Part shown: positions 54,252 through 62,831 of the stretch, one piece after another
How positions within the stretch are numbered: the first letter of the stretch is position 1
Layout of the letters: every line of letters begins with the position of its first letter
NCBI GenBank assembly: GCA_024397995.1
Contig: CP073746.1
Coordinates: 1,054,001 to 1,118,000, forward strand
Direction of reading: 5' to 3'
Length of the DNA: 64,000 nucleotides
Source of the DNA: a bacterium SCSIO 12827
GTDB taxonomy: Bacteria; Pseudomonadota; Alphaproteobacteria; Rhodospirillales; Casp-alpha2
The notes under the pieces: generated by a model
Database searches by the model: none
What the model was told of the DNA's origin: nothing
What the model saw: the letters and a program-made list of their open reading frames with translations, nothing else
Position numbers and translations under genes: made by a program

Positions 54252-55663
54252 CGGTTGTCCTCCCCACGGGCGTCCAGAAAGCGCTGGTAGTCCAGCAGCG
54301 CCCGCATGGCGCGCACGGCCCCCCGGGCCGAAAAATACAACGGCATTTGATTGCGCTTGATCTGCGGGATCGCCTGGGCGGCCAGGGACTGGGCCCCAGT
54401 CCAGGCGATGATGACGGGCTTGTCGGTCGCCCGCGCGGCTTCGGTGAAAATGTCGCAATAGAAACTGGCGCGCGGCTCACCCACCATGGTGACCAGCAGG
54501 AACACACCGTCGATCGTGTCCTGTTCCAGCACCGTGCGGATGGTGTCCTGATAGCCCGTGGGAGAACTGCGGATCTGCTGCGTCACGTCGATGGGGTTGC
54601 GCAGCGCGCCGAACGGCGGGATGAACTGTTTCAGCGTTTCCTGCGCCGCTTGCGGCAGTTCCGGCACGTCGAGCCCGAAGCGGTGGCATTCATCGGCGCA
54701 GACGCCGCAGATACCGCCGGACGGCCCGATCAGGCCCATGCGCGGCCCCTTCGGCAGCTTGTCCAAAAGGCGGGAAAAGGTGATCGCCGTGGGCAGCAGG
54801 TCGGCCGCGTCGTCGACCCGGACAACGCCGTACTTGCGGCACACGGCGTCGAACACGGCGTCGGAGCCGACCATGGCCCCGGTATGGGACGCAGCGGCGG
54901 CGGCGGAAACCTCGGACAGGCCGATCTTGTAGACCACCACGGGCTTGCCCGCCCGGGCTGCCTTGGCGCAGGCGCGGGTGAATTTGTCCGGGTCGCGGAT
55001 GCCTTCGATGAACATCGCGATCACCTTGGTGTCCGCATCATCGGCCAGATAATCCAGATAGTCCGCGACCTGCAGGTCGGCCTCGTTGCCGACGGAAATC
55101 CAATGGCTGAACCCGCCCTGTTCTTCATTCCCGGTGCCGAGCATGGAGCCGCCGACGGCCCCCGATTGCGTCAGGAAGGCGATGTCGCCCTTGTTGAAAC
55201 GCGGCATGGCGCAGACCATCGAGGTGCAGCAGACCATGTCGTTGGCGATGGAAATCATGCCGTTGGTGTTGGGCCCGCAGAACCGTACGTCGCCCGCTTT
55301 TGCGGCGGCGATCAGGTCGGCTTCCAATTGCGGCTCTCCGGCTTCGGAAAACCCGGACGCCAGCACGATGGCCGTCTTCACGCCCTTGGCGCCGCAGTCC
55401 TTCATCACGGCGACGCTGGCCTTGGCCGGCACGGCGATCAGGGCCAGGTCGATATCGTCCGGGATGTCCGTCACGCTGGCATAGCAGGCGAGGCCCCGGA
55501 TTTCCGTTTCCTTGGGATTCACGGGATAGACCTTGCCCGGATAGTTATGGGCGAGCAGATAATTCAGCGCGACCGTGCCCAGTTTATCGCCGCCCACTTC
55601 ATTCTTTTGTTGGGAGGCGCCGACGATGGCGACGGAGCGCGCCCGGATCATGGCGTCGAGCAC
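54248..55663 (-). CDS. ADP-forming acyl-CoA synthetase, CoA-binding (alpha) subunit
   Basis: This 471-residue protein has an N-terminal CoA-binding Rossmann domain (SVAIVGASQQ) and two succinyl-CoA synthetase-like domains. The phospho-accepting His260 is in ASHTGAMVG. Together with the ATP-grasp protein it should activate a carboxylic acid as an acyl-CoA with ADP formation. Its GTG start at 55663 is preceded by AAGGA, which overlaps the enoyl-CoA hydratase stop. This start overlap and the 4-bp overlap downstream support strong coupling. Confidence 0.92.
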   Translation of the reverse strand: MLDAMIRARSVAIVGASQQKNEVGGDKLGTVALNYLLAHNYPGKVYPVNPKETEIRGLACYASVTDIPDDIDLALIAVPAKASVAVMKDCGAKGVKTAIVLASGFSEAGEPQLEADLIAAAKAGDVRFCGPNTNGMISIANDMVCCTSMVCAMPRFNKGDIAFLTQSGAVGGSMLGTGNEEQGGFSHWISVGNEADLQVADYLDYLADDADTKVIAMFIEGIRDPDKFTRACAKAARAGKPVVVYKIGLSEVSAAAAASHTGAMVGSDAVFDAVCRKYGVVRVDDAADLLPTAITFSRLLDKLPKGPRMGLIGPSGGICGVCADECHRFGLDVPELPQAAQETLKQFIPPFGALRNPIDVTQQIRSSPTGYQDTIRTVLEQDTIDGVFLLVTMVGEPRASFYCDIFTEAARATDKPVIIAWTGAQSLAAQAIPQIKRNQMPLYFSARGAVRAMRALLDYQRFLDARGEDNR

Positions 55664-55668
55664 AGACG

Positions 55669-56484
55669 TTATTCCTTGTCGTTGCCTTTGTTTTTGGATT
55701 TCGCCTCAAGCATCTCGGCCATGGCGTTGACGGCTTCCTCATGCTCGGGCGTGTTATGGGCCAGCGCCTGGAACGCCGCCGACATTTCCAACAGAGTGTC
55801 CAGCCGGGCGTGATGGCTTTCCCGCAACAGCCGCTTGGTCAGGCGCAGGGCATGGCCCGGATTGCAGGCGATGCGGTCGGCCAACTCGTTGGCGGCGGTC
55901 ATCAGATCGTCCGCCGCGACGACCTTGGACACCAGCCCGCAGCCGAGCGCTTCCTGCGCGTCGATGGTGTCGCCGGTGAAGGCCATTTCATAGGCCTTGG
56001 AAAAGCCGACGGCACGGGGCAGGAAATAGGCCCCGCCGTCACCCGGAATGATGCCCAGCTTGACGAAGCTTTCCGCGAACTTGGCGTGTTCCGAGGCGAT
56101 ACGGATGTCGCACATGGTCGCCAAGTCGCAACCGGCCCCGATGGCCGCGCCATTGACGGCGGCGATGGTCGGGACCTCGATGTTGTAGAATGCCTTGGGG
56201 ATGCGCTGGATGCCCTTCAGGTAGTTGCTTCTGATCTCGGCGGGGATGCCCTGGGACAGCCCGGTCCTGTTTCGCATAGCGAAAATATTCCCACCGGCGC
56301 TGAAGGCCTTTCCGGCACCCGTCAGGATCACGACCTTGACGCTGGGGTCGTTGTTGACCCGCTCGCAAGCGTCGACGAAATCCTGGGATTGGATTTTCCC
56401 CGACAGGGAATTGCGCTTTTCCGGGTTGTTCATGGTCAAAGTGACCACGTTGTCCCGCTGTTCATAAAGTAGGAAGTGTTCCAT
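55669..56484 (-). CDS. Enoyl-CoA hydratase/isomerase family protein
   Basis: This 271-residue crotonase-fold protein has the oxyanion motif AFSAGGNIFAM (60-70). At the first hydratase glutamate position it carries Asp120 (GAGCDLATMCD) and keeps Glu138 (AESFVKLG) at the second. This substitution occurs in family members with isomerase or other activities, so hydration is not certain. It is the first gene of a minus-strand operon with the acyl-CoA synthetase subunits and is divergent from two acyl-CoA dehydrogenases. Confidence 0.9.
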   Translation of the reverse strand: MEHFLLYEQRDNVVTLTMNNPEKRNSLSGKIQSQDFVDACERVNNDPSVKVVILTGAGKAFSAGGNIFAMRNRTGLSQGIPAEIRSNYLKGIQRIPKAFYNIEVPTIAAVNGAAIGAGCDLATMCDIRIASEHAKFAESFVKLGIIPGDGGAYFLPRAVGFSKAYEMAFTGDTIDAQEALGCGLVSKVVAADDLMTAANELADRIACNPGHALRLTKRLLRESHHARLDTLLEMSAAFQALAHNTPEHEEAVNAMAEMLEAKSKNKGNDKE

Positions 56485-56544
56485 TTTTTCGACCCAGCTG
56501 TTTCCTTATGGTCTTGTTGTAAACCATCCTGTGGCGTTATAAAA

Positions 56545-56558
56545 CGATTGTATACAAT
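56545..56558. promoter_or_regulatory. Perfect palindrome GATTGTATACAATC, candidate operator
   Basis: A perfect 14-bp palindrome lies in the 102-bp divergent region between the hydratase/synthetase operon and the acyl-CoA dehydrogenase pair. It has GntR/FCD-operator style and is nearly identical in core to the site at 40082. It probably serves both divergent promoters. Confidence 0.6.
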
Positions 56559-56586
56559 CTGAATCAAGAAAAATAGGATTTAAGTC

Positions 56587-57738
56587 TTGGAGGACATTCG
56601 TTTCACGCCTGGCCTTCTGCCGCCCGAGGCCGAGGCCCTTCGCGCCGAAGTCCGCACCTTCATCGCGGATCATCTTAAGGGCTATCCGGGCGTCAAGCGC
56701 GCCAAATCCTGGTCCGGGGCCGACCCGGAATTTTCCAAGGCCATGGGGGCCCGTGGCTGGATCGGCATGACCTGGCCCACGGAATACGGTGGCGGCGGGC
56801 GAAGCTTCCTGGAACGCTATGTCGTGCTGGAAGAAATGCTGGCCGCCGGTGCACCCGTCTCGGCCCATTGGGTGGCCGACCGGCAGAGCGGCCCGTTGTT
56901 GTTGAAATTCGGGACGGAGGACCAGCGCCGCAAATACATCCCCGCCATCACGCGCGGCGAAAGCTATTTCTGCATCGGCATGAGCGAGCCCAATTCGGGC
57001 TCGGACCTGGCCTCGATCCGCACCCGGGCGGAGAAGACCGCCGACGGCTGGCGCATCAACGGCCAGAAGATCTGGACCTCCAAGGCCCATACGGCCCATC
57101 ACATGATCGCCCTGGTGCGCACCCGGCCGCAGGACCCCAAGGACCGCCACGCGGGCCTGTCCCAGTTCCTCATCGACATGAAGGAAACCAAGGGGGTGAC
57201 CATCCGCCCGATCCGCAACATGGCGGGGGAGCAGATGTTCAACGAAGTGTTCTTCGAGGACGCGGAAGTGCCCGCCGATGCCCTGGTCGGGACCGAGGGC
57301 GGCGGCTGGGGGCAGGTGACGACGGAACTGGCGTTCGAGCGCAGCGGGCCGGAACGCTACCTGTCCAGCTATCAATTGCTGTTCGAACTGGTGCGGGAAA
57401 TCGGCGCCGACGCGGGGCCGGCGGAAGCCGCCGGCATCGGGCGGCTGGCGGCCCATCTGTCGACCTTGCGCCAAATGTCGATCTCCATCGCCACCATGCT
57501 GGAACGCGGCGAGACGCCCAACCTGGCGGCCGCCATCGTCAAGGAACTGGGCGTCGCTTACGAGCAGGACATGCCGGGCAAGGCCCACGACATTGCCGGT
57601 ATTTCGCCGCGCACGGGCGGTGGCGACTTCGATCAGGTCATGGCCTACATGACCATGGCGGCGCGGTCGTTCTCCCTTCGCGGCGGCACACGGGAAATCA
57701 TGCGCGGCATCATCGCGCGCGGACTGGGGTTGCGCTGA
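56587..57738 (+). CDS. Acyl-CoA dehydrogenase (first of a pair)
   Basis: This 383-residue acyl-CoA dehydrogenase contains MSEPNSGSDLASIRTRAE near 136 and the C-terminal GGTREIMRGIIARGLGL. The usual YEGT glutamate is Gly here. A glutamate in the helix-G region, LAFERSGPERY, may act instead. The start is TTG at 56587, preceded by AGGA with 8-bp spacing. Its stop overlaps the second dehydrogenase start (TGATG), so the two polypeptides are likely made together. Confidence 0.92.
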   Translation: MEDIRFTPGLLPPEAEALRAEVRTFIADHLKGYPGVKRAKSWSGADPEFSKAMGARGWIGMTWPTEYGGGGRSFLERYVVLEEMLAAGAPVSAHWVADRQSGPLLLKFGTEDQRRKYIPAITRGESYFCIGMSEPNSGSDLASIRTRAEKTADGWRINGQKIWTSKAHTAHHMIALVRTRPQDPKDRHAGLSQFLIDMKETKGVTIRPIRNMAGEQMFNEVFFEDAEVPADALVGTEGGGWGQVTTELAFERSGPERYLSSYQLLFELVREIGADAGPAEAAGIGRLAAHLSTLRQMSISIATMLERGETPNLAAAIVKELGVAYEQDMPGKAHDIAGISPRTGGGDFDQVMAYMTMAARSFSLRGGTREIMRGIIARGLGLR

Positions 57739-58799
57739 TGACCGGTACAAGCGAAATGGCCAACATCCTGGCGGAAGCCGCCGGGCGTCTGTTGGAAGAT
57801 CATGTTACCCGCGGCGTTCTTGGTGCTGCCGAGGACGGCACCTGGCCCAGTGACCTGTGGCAAGTGCTGGAAGACAACGGCCTGACCCAACCCTTGGCCC
57901 CGGAAGACCGGGGCGGCAGGGGGGCGTCCTTCGCCGATGCCTTCGTCATCGCCTTCGCCGCCGGGCGCCGGCGTGCCCCCGTGCCCCTGGTGGAAACCAT
58001 GGCGGCGGGCTGGCTGCTGGGCCGGGCCGGGATCGAGGTGCCGGCGGGGCCGCTCGCCCTGATCGACGGCGGCGGCGACCTGACGTTCAAGGATGGTGCC
58101 CTTTCAGGTGTTGCCGAGGGCGTGCCCTGGGCGGCCCAGGCCGGACATCTTGTCGCCGAAATCGACGGCACGGTGGCGTTGATCCCCACCGATGCCGTAA
58201 CCATCACGCCCGACCGCAACATGGCGGGCGAGCCTCGCGACACGGTGACCTTCGCCAAGGCCAAGCCCTCGGGCACGGGGACCCTGGACCTGACCGCGAC
58301 CCTGCCGGTCGCCCGCACTCTGGGGGCGCTGATGCGCGCGGCCCAGATGGCGGGGGCGATGGAGGGGGCGGTGACCCTGGCCGTACAGCATGCGGGCGAC
58401 CGTGAACAGTTCGGCCGGCCCATCGCCAAGTTCCAGGCGATCCAGCAGATGCTGGCCCGCGCCGCCGCCCGCGCCGCCCAGGCGCGCAGCGCCGCCGAAA
58501 CGGCCTTCCTCGCCCTCGACCGGGCGGGCGACGATCTGACGGACGCGGAATGGGATGTGGCGGCGGCCAAGGTGGTTGCCGGGGAAGCGGCGGAAATCGT
58601 CTATGACGCGGCCCATCAGACCCATGGCGCCATCGGCTTCACGTATGAGCACGAACTGCATTTCACCACGCGCCGTCTCTGGGCCTGGCGGGGTGAGTTC
58701 GGGGCGGAAACGTTCTGGGCCCAGGATATCGGGCGGCGCGTGCTGGCGCGGGGCGCCGATAATCTGTGGCCGGACCTGACGGCGCGGCAGATGGGCTGA
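57738..58799 (+). CDS. Acyl-CoA dehydrogenase (second of a pair)
   Basis: This 353-residue protein is an acyl-CoA dehydrogenase homologue that is shorter and more divergent than the first. The C-terminal domain is recognisable: VQHAGDREQFGRPIAKFQAIQQML and AHQTHGAIGFTYEHELHFTTRR. Its middle domain is short. Paired short/long acyl-CoA dehydrogenases can form heterotetramers, as ChsE1-ChsE2 do. That is the likely arrangement here. A long frame upstream is out of frame with the first gene and is not part of this gene. Confidence 0.9.
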   Translation: MTGTSEMANILAEAAGRLLEDHVTRGVLGAAEDGTWPSDLWQVLEDNGLTQPLAPEDRGGRGASFADAFVIAFAAGRRRAPVPLVETMAAGWLLGRAGIEVPAGPLALIDGGGDLTFKDGALSGVAEGVPWAAQAGHLVAEIDGTVALIPTDAVTITPDRNMAGEPRDTVTFAKAKPSGTGTLDLTATLPVARTLGALMRAAQMAGAMEGAVTLAVQHAGDREQFGRPIAKFQAIQQMLARAAARAAQARSAAETAFLALDRAGDDLTDAEWDVAAAKVVAGEAAEIVYDAAHQTHGAIGFTYEHELHFTTRRLWAWRGEFGAETFWAQDIGRRVLARGADNLWPDLTARQMG

Positions 58800-58803
58800 G
58801 CGG

Positions 58804-59838
58804 TCAGACCGCCGCCGTCGCCGCCGTTGCCAGGAACGCGTCGACGTCGTCTTCCGGCGTGTTGAAGGCGGTGACAAGGCGGGTTTTGCGCCGGCCCTGA
58901 TCATCCGCACCCCGGTCATAGAATAGAAAGCCCTTGGCCTTCAGGGCTTCGGCGCTGGGGGCGGGCATGCGCGGGAACACCTGGTTGCCGTCGACGGACC
59001 CGATGATCTCAACGCCCAGGGCCGTGAGGCCGTCCGCCAACTTTTTCGCCATGGCGTTGGAATGGCGCGCGTTCTCCAGCCACAGGCCGTCCGCCAGATA
59101 GGCTTCCATCTGCGCCGTCATCAGGCGCATCTTGGACAGCACATGGCCGGCGCGTTTCTGGCGGTAGAGGAATTCGTCACCGAGGGCGGGGTTGAAGACC
59201 ACCACGGCCTCCAGCGCCAGCGCGCCGTTCTTCGTGCCGCCGAAGCTGAGCACGTCGACCCCGGCCTTCCAGCTCATGTCGGCGGGCGAACAGTTGAGCC
59301 CGGCCAAGGCATTGGCGAAGCGTGCGCCGTCCATATGCAGGGCGAGGCCGTATTTGCGGCAGACCGCGCTGATGGCGGCAATCTCGTCGACCCGGTAGGC
59401 CGTGCCCTTTTCCGTCAACTGCGTGACGCTGACGGCGCGAACCTGGGAATAATGCTCATCCCCCCGACCTTCCAGGGTCGCGGCCTCGACGGCGTCCGGC
59501 GCGATCTTGCCGTCCGCGCCCGGCAGGCCGATCAGCCGCGCACCACCCGAATACATCACCGGGCCGTTGCCTTCGTGGTCGAAGATATGCGCCGTCTCAT
59601 GGCACACCAGCGCGCCCCAGGACGGCGTGATTGAGGCGACGGCCAGGCCGTTGGCCGCCGTGCCCGTGGGCACGAAGAACACCTTGGCCTCGGTCTCGAA
59701 CACCTCGCACACGCGTCGGCGCGCGGCTTCCGTGCCGTCGTCATGGCCGTAGGGCATGGTCCGCCCGTCGTTGGCGGCGACGATGGCGGCCATGATGTCC
59801 GGATGGGCGCCCGCCGTGTTGTCGGATGCGAAGTTCAT
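58804..59838 (-). CDS. ltaE: Low-specificity threonine aldolase
   Basis: This 344-residue fold-type I PLP enzyme has the threonine aldolase opening NFASDNTAGAHPDIMAAI, the MDGARFANALAG segment and the PLP lysine Lys203 (FGGTKNGAL). It cleaves threonine or allo-threonine to glycine and acetaldehyde. The ATG at 59838 follows AAGGAG; the open frame extends about 40 codons further upstream with low-complexity sequence. It is convergent with the acyl-CoA dehydrogenase gene (4-bp gap). Confidence 0.93.
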   Translation of the reverse strand: MNFASDNTAGAHPDIMAAIVAANDGRTMPYGHDDGTEAARRRVCEVFETEAKVFFVPTGTAANGLAVASITPSWGALVCHETAHIFDHEGNGPVMYSGGARLIGLPGADGKIAPDAVEAATLEGRGDEHYSQVRAVSVTQLTEKGTAYRVDEIAAISAVCRKYGLALHMDGARFANALAGLNCSPADMSWKAGVDVLSFGGTKNGALALEAVVVFNPALGDEFLYRQKRAGHVLSKMRLMTAQMEAYLADGLWLENARHSNAMAKKLADGLTALGVEIIGSVDGNQVFPRMPAPSAEALKAKGFLFYDRGADDQGRRKTRLVTAFNTPEDDVDAFLATAATAAV

Positions 59839-59881
59839 GGGCGGGGGCTCCTTGGGGTTTGGATTACTTGGGGGGTTGGGA

Positions 59882-60316
59882 TTAATCGGCGACGAGGTTG
59901 AGCTCGATGGCGTGAAAGGTCGAGCGGTCGGGGGCGACGCCATGGGCGCGGGCATCGATGGCCTGACCGTCCTTCACCGCAACGATGACCCAGATCAGAT
60001 CCGTCTCATAGGCCATTTTCAAATCCGTGGCGCTGGGCAGGGCCGGGCCGCCGGGATGGGAATGATAATGGCCGACGATGCGCTCCTCCGTGCCGTCGAG
60101 GGACCGCATCAGGTCGAAGCGCACCTGGGGGTCGACCTCGAACGAATCTTCGGCCCGGGATTCCGTGACGTTGGGTGAGGGCACCATACGGGTGACCAAA
60201 GTTTCGCCCGGTGCCGAACCGTCCCGGCCCGCCAGCAGGCCACAGCACTCGTAGGGAAAGGCGGCCTCGGCGGCTTCGGTGATGCGCTCCAGCAGGGTTT
60301 GGGGGATGGTCAGCAC
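59882..60316 (-). CDS. M67 family JAMM metallopeptidase (Mov34/MPN-like)
   Basis: This 144-residue JAB/MPN domain protein has the zinc-binding JAMM motif: Glu23 (PYECCGLL), His85-x-His87, then Ser95 and Asp98 (HSHPGGPALPSATD). It should be a zinc isopeptidase or peptidase; bacterial homologues can act on ubiquitin-like sulfur carriers. The start is GTG at 60316 with AAGGA about 10 bp upstream. It lies 21 bp after the DUF6476-like gene on the same strand. Confidence 0.9.
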   Translation of the reverse strand: MLTIPQTLLERITEAAEAAFPYECCGLLAGRDGSAPGETLVTRMVPSPNVTESRAEDSFEVDPQVRFDLMRSLDGTEERIVGHYHSHPGGPALPSATDLKMAYETDLIWVIVAVKDGQAIDARAHGVAPDRSTFHAIELNLVAD

Positions 60317-60337
60317 GGGGGCAGTCCTTCCCGCGGC

Positions 60338-60688
60338 TTAAGGATTGATTCGGCCCGTGACGCGGCCTGCGGCCGGATCGACGATCAGCACCTGACCGCA
60401 CACCCCGGCGGGCTGGGTCAGGACATAGATCTGCCCGCCCAGTTGGGTGACGGACTTGATCTCGCAGCCCGTCGGCAGGTTCAGCTCGATATCGCCGGAC
60501 ACAGCCAGGGGCGGGGCCAGATGGGCCGGTGGCGGTGTGCCGGCAGCCGTGGCGGCGGGTTTGGCGTCGCCGAACAGGCGCCAAGTCGGGTCCTGGCTGG
60601 TCTTGAAGAAGCCATAGACCAATAACCCGAGACCCAGGGCGATCAGAACGCCCAGGCCGATCACCAGTGATTTCAATGCCGCATGCAT
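60338..60688 (-). CDS. DUF6476-like membrane-anchored protein
   Basis: This 116-residue protein has an N-terminal TM anchor (about 6-28, LVIGLGVLIALGLGLLVYGF) and a small extracytoplasmic domain with a Cys near 74 (TGCEIKSV) and GVCGQVLIVD. It fits the DUF6476 family of alphaproteobacteria. It is the first gene of a short minus-strand operon with the JAMM gene and faces rluD across the AT-rich insertion. The function is unknown. Confidence 0.75.
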   Translation of the reverse strand: MHAALKSLVIGLGVLIALGLGLLVYGFFKTSQDPTWRLFGDAKPAATAAGTPPPAHLAPPLAVSGDIELNLPTGCEIKSVTQLGGQIYVLTQPAGVCGQVLIVDPAAGRVTGRINP

Positions 60689-60820
60689 GGAGGCTTAAGT
60701 GCATTGGGCGAAGGCAGATGTCAACAACAGGGGATGAACAATAATCTCTATTTAGTACCAGTTATTTAGACTCGCACTCGTAAAAATTTAAATCTAATAT
60801 AAAATTCTTTGGAGGAGAAT

Positions 60821-61144
60821 ATGGCCAAATTACCAAATCGAGTTACAGAAACCGAAGTTGGGATTGGGATACTTCAGGTTGCAGCAGCAAGTCCAGATGG
60901 GATTGCGACATTCTATCGCCTTAAAAGAGAGATTCCGAAATATCTGAAGCTCTCGCCAGGAGATAAAGTCCAATCAACCACTAGACCGAATGAAGAGATG
61001 TGGGAGCAGCAAATTAGAAACATTAAGTCCCATTCAGATTCAGAAGGGAACATCATTTGTGAGGGTTATGCGAAGCATTTAAAAAGAAGGGGCTATCAAA
61101 TTACAGATAGTGGGCGAAGGTTGCTAAAGCGGCGTGGACTCTAA
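60821..61144 (+). CDS. Small winged-helix-like protein, Mrr N-terminal domain-like
   Basis: This 107-residue protein is not firmly assigned. Its C-terminal half (EEMWEQQIRNIKSH and YQITDSGRRLLKRRGL) resembles the Mrr_N-type winged helix that guides restriction proteins to DNA, including the ITDSGRRLL end. GGAGGAG lies just before the ATG. The base composition is AT-rich, unlike the genome around it. It ends over the stop of a convergent methyltransferase gene, overlapping by 4 bp. It may be a DNA-binding partner of that enzyme. Confidence 0.65.
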   Translation: MAKLPNRVTETEVGIGILQVAAASPDGIATFYRLKREIPKYLKLSPGDKVQSTTRPNEEMWEQQIRNIKSHSDSEGNIICEGYAKHLKRRGYQITDSGRRLLKRRGL

Positions 61145-61734
61145 GAGTATTTTGCTTTGTACCCAGGCTTAAACCAATGCAATTCTGTGGCACCTGTAGC
61201 CTCTTTGTCCCATACGTACCATGCATATGCAGTTGTTCCTGAACCAGCGCGCTTTGCTCCCTTCGCATAGAATGTAATTCTCTCGCTGAATACCCAAACC
61301 CGTGACGGAGGATGGACATGGAAAATAGTTTTGGTGCGGCGCGCGCCCTCTAAGAATGCCAATCGCAACAATAGCGCAAATTTCTTGTCCGCTTTCTCAA
61401 GAGCTGCGGCAACAAAACCTTCGGCGCTGTGAAACGGAGGATTTGTTACAATGTTGTTTGCCCGGTTATTTGAGCTTAAAAAGTCTATCCCTGCGTCGCC
61501 GAATCCTCGGTCATACAGGTCAGAACTGTAAACTTGGTTCCCGGCCTCGCTGATGACCTCGGTCATCGCGCCGTCACCGCAGGCACATTCCCAGACGTCA
61601 CCGTCGAACTTTTCATTGTCCATCAATGCGTACGTTGCCCATGCCGGGGTCGGGTAAAAATCCGCTCCGCCTAGGTCAGCGTTCCGTTTTGTAGTCGGCT
61701 TAAACCCGCCGTTCAAATAGTATGTAGTGTCCAT
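61141..61734 (-). CDS. Phage-type DNA N-6-adenine methyltransferase
   Basis: This 197-residue SAM-dependent methyltransferase has a motif I-like VWECACGDGAMTEVI (47-61) and motif IV TNPPF (97-101), the (D/N)PPF sequence of N6-adenine methyltransferases. Its short length and YPTPAWATYALMD start resemble phage DNA adenine methyltransferases. No target recognition domain is obvious. AAGGA lies 7 bp before the ATG. It is AT-rich and orphan; no restriction endonuclease of known type is next to it. Confidence 0.82.
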   Translation of the reverse strand: MDTTYYLNGGFKPTTKRNADLGGADFYPTPAWATYALMDNEKFDGDVWECACGDGAMTEVISEAGNQVYSSDLYDRGFGDAGIDFLSSNNRANNIVTNPPFHSAEGFVAAALEKADKKFALLLRLAFLEGARRTKTIFHVHPPSRVWVFSERITFYAKGAKRAGSGTTAYAWYVWDKEATGATELHWFKPGYKAKYS

Positions 61735-61862
61735 GCTCTATCCTTAATCGTTGTAAGTACTTTAAAATCAATTGGTTATCGAGGGGTTAATATTGGGCGT
61801 TTGATTGCCCGCCTTAGAGAGTCTCAACGCATTTCAAGTCATTGCCTTGTGTGAATCGAAAT

Positions 61863-62831
61863 ATGGCAAATCGGTATGATCTGACTATCCCCGCCGCGCA
61901 GGCGGGCGAACGCCTGGACAAGGCCCTGACGGCGCTGCTGCCGGACCTGTCGCGCGCGCGCCTGCAGGCGTTGCTGGCCGAGGGGCAAGTGGCGGACGGC
62001 ACCGGACGGCCGGTGACCGAGGCCAAGCGCAAAGTCCGTGCCGGCGAGGGCTATACGGTCACCATCCCGCCGCCCGTTCCGGCCACACCCGAGGGTCAGG
62101 CGATTCCCTTGGACGTCGTCTACGAGGATGACCAACTGATCGTCATCGACAAACCCCAGGGCCTGGTCGTGCATCCGGCGGCGGGTAATGCGGACGGCAC
62201 GCTGGTCAACGCGCTGCTGGCCCATTGCGCGGGCTCGCTGTCGGGCATCGGCGGGGTCGAGCGGCCGGGCATCGTGCATCGGCTCGACAAGGATACCTCG
62301 GGCCTCATGGTCGCGGCCAAGACGGACATCGCGCACCGGGGGCTCGCCAAGCAGTTCGAGGACCATTCCATCGACCGCGCCTACCGCGCCCTGGTCTGGG
62401 GCGTGCCGCGCCCGGCGGCGGGCGAAATTACCGGCGCTATCGGCCGGGACCCCCGGAACCGCAAGAAAATGGCCGTGCGTCCGGACGGGTCCGGTAAATG
62501 GGCCAAGACGTTCTACACGGTGCTGGAACGGTTCGGCGACCGGGCGGCCTTGGTCGAATGCCGGCTCGCCACCGGGCGCACGCATCAGATCCGGGTGCAT
62601 ATGGCGTCGATCGGCCATCCGGTGATCGGCGATCCTCTTTACGGAGGCCGGCGGGCGCGGGTTTCCGGTCTGCCGCCTGAGCTGAAAACCCCACTATCCA
62701 ACTGTAAAAACCAAGCTCTTCACGCGAGTATTCTGGGATTCACCCATCCAGTGACGGGAGAGAGGCTCAGCTTTTCATCTAATAAATATAATTATATCAA
62801 TGAGATATCTGACATTCTGCGGTCGATCTAA
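61863..62831 (+). CDS. rluD: Ribosomal large subunit pseudouridine synthase, RluD family
   Basis: This 322-residue RluA-family synthase has an S4 domain (about 15-60), and the catalytic Asp142 in GIVHRLDKDTSGLMV. It modifies uridines of 23S rRNA helix 69. The gene body is GC-rich, but the last 40-45 codons (from about 62690) are AT-rich and end in SSNKYNYINEISDILRSI, unlike the usual tail. The start at 61863 lies in the AT-rich insertion edge and has no strong RBS. It precedes rpoH, an order common in Rhodospirillales. Confidence 0.9.
   Translation: MANRYDLTIPAAQAGERLDKALTALLPDLSRARLQALLAEGQVADGTGRPVTEAKRKVRAGEGYTVTIPPPVPATPEGQAIPLDVVYEDDQLIVIDKPQGLVVHPAAGNADGTLVNALLAHCAGSLSGIGGVERPGIVHRLDKDTSGLMVAAKTDIAHRGLAKQFEDHSIDRAYRALVWGVPRPAAGEITGAIGRDPRNRKKMAVRPDGSGKWAKTFYTVLERFGDRAALVECRLATGRTHQIRVHMASIGHPVIGDPLYGGRRARVSGLPPELKTPLSNCKNQALHASILGFTHPVTGERLSFSSNKYNYINEISDILRSI

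Larger units (their letters stand above)
60700..61860. other. AT-rich insertion carrying a two-gene cassette
   Basis: Base composition drops sharply from about 60700 to 61860, in contrast to the GC-rich genes on both sides. It contains a winged-helix-like gene and a methyltransferase gene on opposite strands with overlapping ends. No integrase, flanking repeats or tRNA were identified, so the boundaries are approximate. Confidence 0.7.

Noticed and set aside
54347-55813. A 488-residue plus-strand frame opposite the acyl-CoA synthetase
   Set aside because: It is antisense to a gene with a clear phospho-histidine motif.
56868-58799. A 643-residue frame that seems to fuse an Arg/Gly/His-rich domain to the second acyl-CoA dehydrogenase
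   Set aside because: The upstream part is the out-of-frame shadow of the first dehydrogenase; the real start is the overlapping TGATG at 57738.
60700-61860. A prophage or integrative element at the AT-rich island
   Set aside because: No integrase, structural gene, tRNA or attachment repeats were seen; only two small genes are present.
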